A stretch of DNA of 57,845 bases from Verrucomicrobia bacterium UBA4286. GTDB lineage: Bacteria; Verrucomicrobiota; Kiritimatiellia; RFP12; UBA1067. The position numbers and the translations under genes are program-made. Below the pieces are notes generated by a model. That model saw nothing but the letters and a program-made list of their open reading frames with translations, searched no databases and was not told the origin of the DNA. Numbering within the stretch: the stretch's first letter is position 1; each line of letters begins with the position of its first letter. The stretch lies in assembly GCA_002395905.1 (NCBI GenBank), contig DGVK01000043.1:1-57845 (forward strand). The letters are read 5' to 3'. Of this stretch, positions 8,107 to 15,891 are shown in pieces.

Positions 8107-8679
8107 ATGAAAAAACTAATGATTATGCTTGGCGTGGCCGTATCTGCGGTTTGCGTTCATGCAGCATCGATAAACTGGACAATCAGCAATGTTTATTCAT
8201 CGTCTGATTCGGCCACAAAGGCGGACGGATATGCTGCATATTTGTTCGTCACTGCGAACTCATCGAATGTTAGCGGCATTACGTTGACAACGCTTGATGC
8301 TGTAACAACGTTACTTGATGCGGGGAAAACGGCTGACGCAATCGCCCTCTCCTCGGCCAATAACAGTCTTACATCAGGCGGTATCGCGCTGCAGCCAACG
8401 GGCATCTCCTCTGACTTCTCGTCAGGTAGCGTGTCGGCGTTTGCTGTAATTTTCGATGCCACTGATGCAGCCTCTGCCAGCCACTACTACCTCGTGAACG
8501 AGGGTGCGACGAAGAGCGTGTCGTTCACTTCGGCAACGGGTGCGAAGAACCTCGCGTTCGGAACACAGGCTACGGCTACGCAGAACGCGTCTAACTGGGC
8601 CGCTGTCCCGGAGCCGACCTCTGGTCTGCTGATGCTTCTCGGCATGGCTGGACTCGCTCTCCGCCGTCGTCGTGCGTAA
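8107..8679 (+). CDS. Unit C gene 2: PEP-CTERM surface protein
   Basis: 190 residues from MKKLMIMLGVAVSAVCVHAA, preceded by AAGGAAAACGAAA. The mature start is SINWTISNVYSSSDS, and the body is Ser/Thr/Ala-rich with predicted beta-character. The tail VPEPTSGLLMLLG and RRRRA is the exosortase sorting signal. It lies 54 bases after gene 1 and before the conserved hairpin. The body is unlike the A, B, D and E copies except for the tail and signal region. Confidence 0.87.
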   Translation: MKKLMIMLGVAVSAVCVHAASINWTISNVYSSSDSATKADGYAAYLFVTANSSNVSGITLTTLDAVTTLLDAGKTADAIALSSANNSLTSGGIALQPTGISSDFSSGSVSAFAVIFDATDAASASHYYLVNEGATKSVSFTSATGAKNLAFGTQATATQNASNWAAVPEPTSGLLMLLGMAGLALRRRRA

Positions 8680-8700
8680 TCTGTAAATTACAGAAACATG

Positions 8701-8728
8701 AAGCCCGTCCGCCGTAGCGGGCGGGCTT
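8701..8728 (+). terminator. Attenuator hairpin between genes 2 and 3 of unit C
   Basis: AAGCCCGTCCGC pairs with GCGGGCGGGCTT around CGTA, with one mismatch, followed by TATCTTTAT. Same position and form as in the other units, though the unit is inverted relative to them. Confidence 0.75.
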
Positions 8729-8742
8729 TATCTTTATAAGCA

Positions 8743-9588
8743 ATGATACAACCCAAACGACACACTCCCAGAGACGTTCGGCGGCAACCTCGTCGTCATT
8801 TACTTATTGCTGGCGTTGCAATATGTGCATTGCTCGGCGTTGCCGTCTGGTTTGTCGGTTCCCGACCGGCCGATGTTGGCGAAACGCCGAAGACGGAACA
8901 GAAACGCAAGGCCAAGCCAAAGCCCATTGTCGCGCCGCCGCCAGCCGTTCAGGTTAAACCTGCTCCGCAAGAACCTCCCGCAGATGATGACACCTACAGG
9001 GATGCCCAGGGCATATTGCGTTATAAGGGCAGCAATATTCGCGCCGTCGACCCAACACGCCCCACGCGAAGGATTAATCTCAACATTGGCGCAGACGGCA
9101 AGCCCCTCTACAAGCCGTCACCATTCAAAAACCGCGCCGAAAAGGAAATATACAGGCTCATATCCTCTGAACCGGGGCAAATGCTTTTTGGAGTCCGTCG
9201 CTATGACGAACGCTTTGAAGCTGATTATCTGCGATCTTTGGAAACGCCAATTGTCATAACAAAGGACGATGATGAGGAAACCGCCGCCGCTAAAAAGGCG
9301 ATGAACGAGGTCAAGATTGAAATCAACGACCGGATGCGCGCGGGAGAATCGCTTGCGCAAATCCTCGATGAGACGCGCAGCGAACTTCGCCGACTTGCCG
9401 AAATAAAGAGAATGGTAAAGTCGGACATCCTCGAATCGGCCAAGGGAACGGTCAGTACGGAAGAGGACGCCGAGGATTTGATAAAAGCCGCAAACATACT
9501 TCTTGAAAACAAGGGCATTGCGCCGCTGAAAGACACGACAATGCTCCGCAAAAGTTTGATGCTAAGATCGAAAGGAACCAAAGAATGA
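8743..9588 (+). CDS. Unit C gene 3: single-pass membrane protein, short N-terminus
   Basis: 281 residues. Unlike A, B and D it lacks the YRxKDG N-terminal domain and begins with a basic stretch (KRHTPRDVRRQPRRH) directly before the transmembrane helix at about 19-38. Pro/Lys-rich linker, then the conserved SLETPIVITKDDDEE and a helical domain with RAGESLAQIL and LLENKGIAPL. No clear Shine-Dalgarno precedes ATG 8743, which follows the hairpin closely. The stop overlaps the gene 4 start by four bases. The last third aligns with B and D, so it is the same protein with a lost or replaced head. Confidence 0.72.
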   Translation: MIQPKRHTPRDVRRQPRRHLLIAGVAICALLGVAVWFVGSRPADVGETPKTEQKRKAKPKPIVAPPPAVQVKPAPQEPPADDDTYRDAQGILRYKGSNIRAVDPTRPTRRINLNIGADGKPLYKPSPFKNRAEKEIYRLISSEPGQMLFGVRRYDERFEADYLRSLETPIVITKDDDEETAAAKKAMNEVKIEINDRMRAGESLAQILDETRSELRRLAEIKRMVKSDILESAKGTVSTEEDAEDLIKAANILLENKGIAPLKDTTMLRKSLMLRSKGTKE

Positions 9589-10346
9589 AAAGACTTCTTG
9601 TCATAACCATTGTGATTGCGGGTGGAATCGCCGCTCTTGCACAGCAGCAATTTCCAAAATCGGTGATAGAAAGGACTGGCGGCTTTCTGGAACGGCCCGG
9701 TAAAACCAAGGGCAGGGTCGTTTTCGTCAATACGCAAAAGACCGTTGCCATAGATGAACTCGCTCCCGTTGCCGCGCAGTTGTCACGCACCCTCCACGTC
9801 AAAGTTGAATTGGTGTCTGGCGCTCCCGTCTCAATAGAGAAAGCAAAAGCCTCAGTTTCATCGTTCCAAGATGCAAAGGCGGCGATATTCATAGTGGAGA
9901 ATGCCGAATACCAAGACCCCGTTCTTGTTTCGCCCGAAGGCCGCTGGGCGATTGTAAATGTCGCCCCGCTTTCAGCCGACAAAGCGAAGCAACCTTACAT
10001 TGCCGCAAGAACGCGCAAAGAAATGGCTCGGGCGTTTTCAATGCTGTGCGGCGCGTTTGATTCGACATATTCAGACTCGCTGATGGGGACTGTTTCCAAG
10101 CCCACGGAACTGGATGCCTTTACGGACTTCATGCCGCCAATGGATGTGGTGGGCAGGGTTCGCAAGTATCTCGTCAAAATCGGAGTTCCGACGCAGTCAT
10201 TGGTTTCATATCGGACTGCCTGCAAGGAAGGATGGGCACCGCCTCCCACGAACGACATTCAAAAGGTTGTGTGGAATCAGGTGCATCAAATCCCCGACAA
10301 GCCGATTACAATCGAATTCGACCCCAAGCAAGACAAAGGCAAGTAA
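9585..10346 (+). CDS. Unit C gene 4: exported archaemetzincin-like protein without zinc ligands
   Basis: 253 residues, signal peptide MKRLLVITIVIAGGIAALA. Blocks: GRVVFVNTQ, AIFIVENAEY, SPEGRWAIVNVAPL, then R149-A-F-S-M153-L-C-G156-A-F-D159 and Met167 in the Met-turn position with D177 ten residues later. All three His positions are replaced (R149, M153, D159) but the Met is kept. The C-terminal block KEGWAPPPTND to IEFDPKQDK is conserved. Coupled to gene 3 by an ATGA overlap. A structural or binding role is more likely than proteolysis. Confidence 0.77.
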   Translation: MKRLLVITIVIAGGIAALAQQQFPKSVIERTGGFLERPGKTKGRVVFVNTQKTVAIDELAPVAAQLSRTLHVKVELVSGAPVSIEKAKASVSSFQDAKAAIFIVENAEYQDPVLVSPEGRWAIVNVAPLSADKAKQPYIAARTRKEMARAFSMLCGAFDSTYSDSLMGTVSKPTELDAFTDFMPPMDVVGRVRKYLVKIGVPTQSLVSYRTACKEGWAPPPTNDIQKVVWNQVHQIPDKPITIEFDPKQDKGK

Positions 10347-10364
10347 CCTCCCGTCGGCAATGAA

Positions 10365-10392
10365 GAAGCCGCTCTCGTTCGAGGGCGGCTTC
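10365..10392. terminator. Bidirectional terminator between units C and D
   Basis: GAAGCCGC pairs with GCGGCTTC around a loop with CTCGTTCGAG. It lies between the convergent gene 4 stops (10346 and 10398) and resembles the hairpins after units B and E. Confidence 0.7.
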
Positions 10393-10397
10393 CGTGT

Positions 10398-11174
10398 TTA
10401 CTTGTCCTTCTTCGGATCGAACTCGATCTTGATGGGCTTATCCGGGATGGCATGGACTTTCTGCCAGACCGAACGCTGGACTTCGTTGGTAGGCTCTGGA
10501 GCCCAACCTTGCTGGCAGGCTTCAAGATAGGTTGTGAACTTGGCTGGAGTAATCCCAAAACCCTTTAGATAGGGGATGAATCGCTCTTGAATGTCAACCT
10601 GGAGTCGGCATCCAAGAAAACGGTCAAGGTCAGCCGGTTTTGTTACGCTCGTCAGAAGCGAATCGGGGTAGTTGGATGTCTGCGCCCCAGCCAAAAGGCA
10701 GAAGCCACGAGTCACCTCCTTTTTCACGCGCTCCGAATAGAACTGCGGTTTACTGCCATTCCCCTCTCGAAGACGAGCTAGGTTGACCATTGTCCATTTG
10801 TTTTCAGGCGCATGAAGAATCGTTGGAAGATTGGCATCGTTGACGATAAAGAGCGATGCACTCCCCTTGATCGTAGGATTCGGAAGCGAGAAGTCACCTT
10901 TCTGAACATCGATTTTCAGATGATGCTCTTTGGCAAAGCCGTCTGCAACCTCGAATATCAGTCCTTCGTCGGCAGCGTTCTGTGCGTTGACGAATACGAT
11001 ATTTCCGCGCTGGGAGTTGGGGATTTGGATTTCGCCCCCCGTCCTTGCGTTCCATCGTTCCATCATTTGCTCACGGTTCAGCTTCCGCTTTACTCTAGTA
11101 GCTCCATTGGTCTGCGATTCCGCCAGAGCGAATACAGAAACAAGTGTGATTGTTGTAAGAATCAAATGCTTCAT
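10398..11174 (-). CDS. Unit D gene 4: exported archaemetzincin-like protein without zinc ligands
   Basis: 258 residues, signal peptide MKHLILTTITLVSVFALAES. Same block order as unit B: GNIVFVNAQN, SLFIVNDANLPTIL, APENKWTMVNLARL, then R156-G-F-C-L-L-A-G163-A-Q-T166 with Leu174 at the Met-turn place and D184. It shares TSNYP and VTKPADLD with unit B, so these two cassettes are the closest pair. The C-terminus is QQGWAPEPTNE to IEFDPKKDK. It starts 11 bases after the gene 3 stop, preceded by GGAG. Confidence 0.75.
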   Translation of the reverse strand: MKHLILTTITLVSVFALAESQTNGATRVKRKLNREQMMERWNARTGGEIQIPNSQRGNIVFVNAQNAADEGLIFEVADGFAKEHHLKIDVQKGDFSLPNPTIKGSASLFIVNDANLPTILHAPENKWTMVNLARLREGNGSKPQFYSERVKKEVTRGFCLLAGAQTSNYPDSLLTSVTKPADLDRFLGCRLQVDIQERFIPYLKGFGITPAKFTTYLEACQQGWAPEPTNEVQRSVWQKVHAIPDKPIKIEFDPKKDK

Positions 11175-11185
11175 AGTTTACTCCT

Positions 11186-12148
11186 TCAATATCCATTTGC
11201 CTTGCGAAGAAGCCTCCGCTTCGCAATCGGGCCAAGTGTCATTGGCGCTATTCCTTTTGCCTCCAGCATGATGTTCGCCGACTCAACAAAGTCGTCTACA
11301 TCCTGTTCCGTAATGCCGGGCTTGCTTGTCATCTCGCGAAAGGCTGATTCAATCTCCGTCCTGTAGACGGACAGTCGTTGAAGTTCCTCTCGCGACTCTT
11401 TCATGATGAGTGCAATGTCCTCTCCGGCATCATATCGTGCCTTTAGGTCGATCTTTGTTGCAATCATGTCACGCTTCAATTGCGCCTCTTCCGGCGTATC
11501 GTCTTTCGTTACGATTATTGGCGTTTCAAGTGACTTAAGGAAATCACGCGTAAACCAAAGTTCATACTCTGGGTCGCCAACAGCCGCAGTTCCTGGCGGA
11601 ACAGTCAGCAACGCTGCAATTGAGTTGTCGCTCCGCGTGTCAAAAATGGCGTATGCGGGACGCGGCTCGGTCTGCGAAGTGTTGTTTGTATAAGCTGCTG
11701 GAGGACGGTGGTGGATGTTCCACTTCATCTTTTGGCGAAATGTAAGACCCTCTGGCGACTCTCGCTCCCAATAAGGGACTTCTTTGGGGACTGGGGGTTC
11801 AGGAGTGGGCTCTACAGCTCTCGCCGAAATTTCTGGCGTTGCCTCGACTATCCTTGATGGCCTCTTTTCCTTTGCATTGTGTGCCGGCTCAATGTGGCTT
11901 TGTTTTAGAAGATACCATGAACCTGCCGCGAGCGCGATTACAATCGCGCCTGCCGCAATACCTCTCGCGACATTGAGAGTTGATTGCCGAGTTTTTGACT
12001 GAGGTTTTTTGCCAGTCCCTTGTTCAATCCTAATGGCGGCTATACCTTTGCTGGCCAGCGCTTTGAACAATGCCTCTCGACTCTCCGCCTCGAACACTCC
12101 GACGGTTTGTTTGCCGTCCTTGGCCCTGTATGTTACGCTCCAATTCAT
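11186..12148 (-). CDS. Unit D gene 3: single-pass membrane protein
   Basis: 320 residues. N-terminal domain with VTYRAKDGKQTVGVFEAES and FKALASKGIAAIRIEQ, the best match in the array to the T2SS-F N-terminal pattern; transmembrane helix about 60-81; a linker with TPEPPVPKEVPYW; then SLETPIIVTKDDTPEE, KARYDAGEDIALIM and MLEAKGIAPMTLGP. Aligns well with the unit B copy over its whole length. No catalytic motif. An adaptor between membrane and exported products of the unit is possible. Confidence 0.75.
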   Translation of the reverse strand: MNWSVTYRAKDGKQTVGVFEAESREALFKALASKGIAAIRIEQGTGKKPQSKTRQSTLNVARGIAAGAIVIALAAGSWYLLKQSHIEPAHNAKEKRPSRIVEATPEISARAVEPTPEPPVPKEVPYWERESPEGLTFRQKMKWNIHHRPPAAYTNNTSQTEPRPAYAIFDTRSDNSIAALLTVPPGTAAVGDPEYELWFTRDFLKSLETPIIVTKDDTPEEAQLKRDMIATKIDLKARYDAGEDIALIMKESREELQRLSVYRTEIESAFREMTSKPGITEQDVDDFVESANIMLEAKGIAPMTLGPIAKRRLLRKANGY

Positions 12149-12164
12149 TTCGCTTTGAAAATTG

Positions 12165-12196
12165 AAAGCCCGCCCGTGCTATCACGGACGGGCTTT
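12165..12196 (-). terminator. Attenuator hairpin between genes 2 and 3 of unit D
   Basis: AAAGCCCGCCCGTG pairs with CACGGACGGGCTTT; essentially the same sequence as in units B and E, followed on the minus strand by TTTCAATTTTC. Confidence 0.75.
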
Positions 12197-12220
12197 TGCG
12201 TCATTTACGCTTCAGCGCGA

Positions 12221-12778
12221 TTAGGCGCGACGACGACGGAGGGCAAGACCCGCCATGCCGAGAAGCATGAGGAGGCCACTTGTCGGCTCCGGGACAGCCG
12301 TGTACCAGCCAGCACCTTTATAGCCAGCAGTAACATCGTTGAGCGCAGTCGAGACGCCACCCTCGGTGAATGTGATGGTCGCTGAACCTGTAGCGGGACC
12401 GTTGGCAGAAGCAGCACTCGATATGTAGAGATAATCTTGCCCGCCAACATTTTCAGTGAAAGCAAAGATTGCGTTAATCGTTGCACCAACACCAGAGCCG
12501 CCATACTCAAAGGTTGAACTCTTGACAGCGATTTTGCCAGCAGCCGTGATAGAGCTGCTATCAAGCTTTCCGCTTGTCCAATCGTTGCCAGCAGCAAAGG
12601 CAGTTACAATGTCAGACGCCTTATCTGAGGTAAACAGATAAACTGTTGACGCGACAATGGAACCGCCTTCGTAGGCGTTTACGGCACCACCACTTTTAGC
12701 CGTCTTCCAGTCGAACGCAGCCGCATGGGAGACAGCCGCCGCACAGACAATTGCGGCCACTATCATTAGTTTCTTCAT
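12221..12778 (-). CDS. Unit D gene 2: PEP-CTERM surface protein
   Basis: 185 residues from MKKLMIVAAIVCAAAVSHAA; nine upstream in-frame codons are leader. The mature protein starts AFDWKTAKSGGAVN, matching unit B. Gly/Ser/Thr-rich middle with VGGQDYLYIS (B has VGGQNYLYIS), then VPEPTSGLLMLLG and RRRRA. Most conserved in the first 15 mature residues and the tail, and variable between. Expected at the cell surface after exosortase processing. Confidence 0.86.
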   Translation of the reverse strand: MKKLMIVAAIVCAAAVSHAAAFDWKTAKSGGAVNAYEGGSIVASTVYLFTSDKASDIVTAFAAGNDWTSGKLDSSSITAAGKIAVKSSTFEYGGSGVGATINAIFAFTENVGGQDYLYISSAASANGPATGSATITFTEGGVSTALNDVTAGYKGAGWYTAVPEPTSGLLMLLGMAGLALRRRRA

Positions 12779-12839
12779 TTTTGTTTTCCTTTGTTTGTTA
12801 TTCAATGACTCACGACCCTATGCCGTGAACCTTGAAATT

Positions 12840-13544
12840 TTAGAGAGCAGCAGGGAAGTTGATTTTCTCTGCGGATGAATTTCCCTTCACCCAAAGTGCT
12901 TCGCCTGGATTCAATTCTTCCCCAGACACTTCATCGTCGTTACCATCAAACCAAGCGGTGCCATCTTCGTCATCGTACCAGTAGTACTTGCTACCAGCAA
13001 CGGTGTATCCGTCTTTGTCCAGCTTCTGAACATATATTGATCCACCAACATATGTATCAGCATTATATCCGGCGGGAGCGATGAACTTACCGTTGTTATT
13101 GTCATCATTGAATGGCACAGCAACAGGGGTGGGGTTGCAGACCAATTTGAATCCAGCACGAAGATACACATCAATGGAACCGTTGGCCACCTCACCAGAA
13201 GACTGGAGAGCCTCAGTTGCAGAGTTGGCGTTCACCCAAAGTGCTTCGCCGGGCAAAAGTGTGACCTGCCCCCGTACAACTTCTTCATCACTACCATCGA
13301 ACCATGCAGTTCCATCCTCGTCATCATACCAGTAATATTTACTACCAGCGACAGTGTATCCGTCTGCATCCAGCGACTGGACATAAATTGATCCGCCAAC
13401 ATACGTGTCCTTGTTGTAGCCGGTCGGGACGATATCGCAGAGATCCATGCCCTCGCCAGAAATTGGAACGAACTGAGCGCCCGTAGCCGAGAATCCGGCC
13501 TTGAGCTCATTCTGTGCATACCCGACAATAAGCGGACGGCATTG
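12840..13544 (-). pseudogene. Unit D gene 1: start-less two-repeat secreted protein (silent cassette)
   Basis: Open from after TGA 13545-13547 to TAA 12840, about 234 residues, beginning QCRPLIVGYAQNELKAGFSA. No signal peptide; the first internal ATG (13448) would delete the VGY region. Two repeats with GGSIYVQSLD or GGSIYVQKLD and YWYDDEDGTAWFDG, ending INFPAAL; close to unit B. The 5' end is the same ATT GTC GGG TAT as in A and B. Interpreted as a silent donor. Confidence 0.75.
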
Positions 13545-13665
13545 TCAGCCAGCATTCACAGGCACCGGGCATCCCGCCTCGTGCCGTCAATGGGCAGTAA
13601 ACGGCAGAAGGACACCCCCGTTTCGAGGGTGTCCTTCTGCACGCAAACCTATGTCGCCGAAACTG
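13519..13665 (-). repeat. Intercassette element between units D and E
   Basis: Second copy of the element at 3514-3660. Conserved parts include GCCTCGTGCCGTCAATGGGC, GCAGTAAACGGCAGAAGG and the hairpin. It also shows GACGGCA pairing with TGCCGTC over about 45 bases, so it can fold into an extended stem, as recombination cassette sites often do. Confidence 0.65.
13606..13638 (-). terminator. Hairpin after unit E gene 4
   Basis: AGAAGGACACCC pairs perfectly with GGGTGTCCTTCT around a short CCGTTTCGA loop. Counterpart of 3602-3632. Confidence 0.6.
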
Positions 13666-14442
13666 CTATTTATCTTTCTTCGGGTCGAACTCTATGGTGA
13701 TAGGCTTGTCGGGGATCTGATGAACCTGATTCCAAATCGTCCGCTGCACATCGTTGGTGGGCGGAGGCGCCCAGCCATTGCGACAGGCGGTGCGGTAAGA
13801 GGCAATCGTGATCGTCCTGATGCCGTATAGCGAACCCGTGTCTATAAGCATATTCACGACGTCCGGGCTGGGCTTCGTGGTGGGAATCGCGTCAAGGCTC
13901 TTGAGGTCGCTGAACGGCGTCATCACGCTCGGCTTCACAGCCGCGTAGCCGCCTCCAAGGGCGCGGACGACCGCGTGCCAGTAAACCTTCGCAAACCGCT
14001 CCTCAAGCCTCTCCTGCGCCGGATTGTCGGCCTTCAGCGGCGAGACGTTGAGAACCGCCCAGCGTCCTTCAGGACTGGCGCGGTAGAAGTCGCTCTTTGA
14101 CGGGTCGTTTACTATGACAACTGCCGCACCTACTTTGTCCTTGCCGACAAAACCACCAGCCGCGTTCTCCGCCTCTGCAAAGGTCATGGGCTTTGCGCCG
14201 ACGGTCTCGAACGGCACGATTGTCTCGTAGCGCATCTGAAGCGTCAATGCGGCAACCTTGTCGGCGGGAATGACCGCCTGGGCGTTGAAGGCCCTTATGA
14301 CGTTCCCGGCATACGCCTTTTCGACGATGCCGCCGGACGGGTTGCGTCCCTTGGGGCGGCCTCGCTTGGCCTTGGGCGCGTCATCCGCCACTGCGAATGC
14401 GGCCACAAGAGCCGCCGCCATTGCAAGAATCGTTCTCTTCAT
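13666..14442 (-). CDS. Unit E gene 4: exported archaemetzincin-like protein, partial zinc motif
   Basis: 258 residues, signal peptide MKRTILAMAAALVAAFAVAD. It gives the clearest match to the metzincin site: H156-A-V-V-R160-A-L-G163-G-G-Y166 against HExxHxxGxxH, with the first His and the Gly kept, and Met174 exactly at the Met-turn place (PSVMTPF), D184 following. Glu is Ala, the second His Arg, the third Tyr. Strand blocks AAVVIVNDPS and SPEGRWAVLNVSPL precede it. The C-terminal block is RNGWAPPPTND to IEFDPKKDK. The residual His supports descent from an active enzyme. Confidence 0.78.
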   Translation of the reverse strand: MKRTILAMAAALVAAFAVADDAPKAKRGRPKGRNPSGGIVEKAYAGNVIRAFNAQAVIPADKVAALTLQMRYETIVPFETVGAKPMTFAEAENAAGGFVGKDKVGAAVVIVNDPSKSDFYRASPEGRWAVLNVSPLKADNPAQERLEERFAKVYWHAVVRALGGGYAAVKPSVMTPFSDLKSLDAIPTTKPSPDVVNMLIDTGSLYGIRTITIASYRTACRNGWAPPPTNDVQRTIWNQVHQIPDKPITIEFDPKKDK

Positions 14443-14460
14443 GTCTTGTCCTTTCTGAAA

Positions 14461-15258
14461 TTACTTCTTCGGAACCGGGATTTCGGGAATGCCCCTTGCC
14501 CGGAATGATTCGTTCACTTTCTCGGCGAACTCCCGAGCCATTTCCGGGTCGCCATCGGATTGCAGTTTCTGCATCTCGCGGATGGCCATGAGCCGGCTGT
14601 CGGCGATGCGCTCCATCTCCGCCTGATGTTCTTTGAGGGCTTCGATCACGCTGCCGCCGTTCTTGATTTCTTCCACGAGATACGCTTTCGTCTCGATGAC
14701 TTTTGCCTTGAGTTCCTTGACCTCATCGGGGTCGTCATCGTTGATTTTGATGGGGGAGAGAAGCGACTTGGCGAAATCCTCGTCAATGCCGTTCAGGTTC
14801 GGAAGCGGCGGCATGGATTCGCCCGGCTTTGCGCTGACGGCAAGGGCGATGACCTGGTCTGCGGGATTGTCGAACACCGGCTTCGGCGGATGAACCTTGG
14901 CGATCTTGCGTCCGTCGGCAAGCGTCAGCTTCTCCGTGACCGCTCCGCTGTTGTTGGTGGAAACGATGTACTTTACCACCTCTACTCCGTCCTCGTACAT
15001 CTTCGACGGGTCTTTCGCCTCGATCTTCTGTTCAACCTTGGGCGTAGGCTTGGAGGGGACTGTTGATTTGGCCTTAGTAACTCTCTCAGCGCGTTTTGTC
15101 GCTTTCGCCGGCTGCTCTACAGGCTCTTCGGGGCGCATCAAGAGGTACGCCGCTACGCCGACGGCCATGACGAGCCCCAAGGCGACGGCGCACATTGGCA
15201 ACTTGCCGCCGGACTTCTGCGCTGGGGGCTTCACTTGTTTCTGCTGCGGTGCAATCAT
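14461..15258 (-). CDS. Unit E gene 3: single-pass membrane protein, short N-terminus
   Basis: 265 residues. No YRxKDG domain; a short Gln/Lys/Pro head is followed by the transmembrane helix at about 22-41, a Lys/Pro linker and a C-terminal helical region with SLLSPIKINDDDPDEVKEL, IKNGGSVIEAL and ESFRARGIPEIPVP, which lines up with the TKDD region and the end of the other copies. Gene 4 begins 18 bases downstream. Like unit C it has lost the N-terminal domain, so that domain is optional. Confidence 0.72.
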   Translation of the reverse strand: MIAPQQKQVKPPAQKSGGKLPMCAVALGLVMAVGVAAYLLMRPEEPVEQPAKATKRAERVTKAKSTVPSKPTPKVEQKIEAKDPSKMYEDGVEVVKYIVSTNNSGAVTEKLTLADGRKIAKVHPPKPVFDNPADQVIALAVSAKPGESMPPLPNLNGIDEDFAKSLLSPIKINDDDPDEVKELKAKVIETKAYLVEEIKNGGSVIEALKEHQAEMERIADSRLMAIREMQKLQSDGDPEMAREFAEKVNESFRARGIPEIPVPKK

Positions 15259-15275
15259 GTTCGTCTAAAAGATTG

Positions 15276-15307
15276 AAAGCCCGCCCGTGCAATCACGGAC
15301 GGGCTTT
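15276..15307 (-). terminator. Attenuator hairpin between genes 2 and 3 of unit E
   Basis: AAAGCCCGCCCGTG, loop, CACGGACGGGCTTT; then TTTCAATCTTTTAG on the minus strand. Near-identical to units B and D. Confidence 0.75.
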
Positions 15308-15328
15308 GTGCGTTATGCGTCTAACCGA

Positions 15329-15841
15329 TTAGGCGCGACGGCGACGGAGGGCGAGCCCCGCAACGCCGAGGAGCATGAGCAGACCCGACGTCGGTTCAGG
15401 AACAGCGGCGTAGTTCGCTGTCGTTCCCGAAGAAAGAATCGTTGCGGCGTCAACCGAGTTGAATACGCCCGATGAACTTTCCTGATTGTCAGGGTCATAC
15501 ACCAAAGCAGACATATCTGTTTTGTAGTATGTGTAGCTCGTGGCATCAGCAGAAGAGACTATCACATAATACGCATCTTTCATTGATGTCGAAGTTATGG
15601 ATGCGCCAGATGCCGTCTGGTCGCCAGTTGTGTACTTACGTCCACTTTTGACAATAGTGGCCGAGTCAACCGCTGCAGATGCGATGGCCGATGCCGATTC
15701 ATACTTGTCGGCAAGAGACGTTAGCAGGTACACGGTGTAGTTCTCCTGCGCTGCGACACCCGCAACACTCCAGTCAACAGATGCTGCTTTGGCAGATATG
15801 ACACCCGCCGCAACAGCCATCATAATAATCAGTTTCTTCAT
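15329..15841 (-). CDS. Unit E gene 2: PEP-CTERM surface protein
   Basis: 170 residues from MKKLIIMMAVAAGVISAKAA; a nine-codon upstream extension is ignored. Mature start SVDWSVAGVAAQENYTVYLL, Ser/Ala/Thr-rich body, tail VPEPTSGLLMLLG and RRRRA (GVAGL where the others have GMAGL). The most divergent body of the five. It lies 50 bases after gene 1. Confidence 0.86.
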   Translation of the reverse strand: MKKLIIMMAVAAGVISAKAASVDWSVAGVAAQENYTVYLLTSLADKYESASAIASAAVDSATIVKSGRKYTTGDQTASGASITSTSMKDAYYVIVSSADATSYTYYKTDMSALVYDPDNQESSSGVFNSVDAATILSSGTTANYAAVPEPTSGLLMLLGVAGLALRRRRA

Positions 15842-15891
15842 TTTCGTTTCCTTTTTTATTGCCGCCAAACACCCTGCTTGGCAGAAATTGG

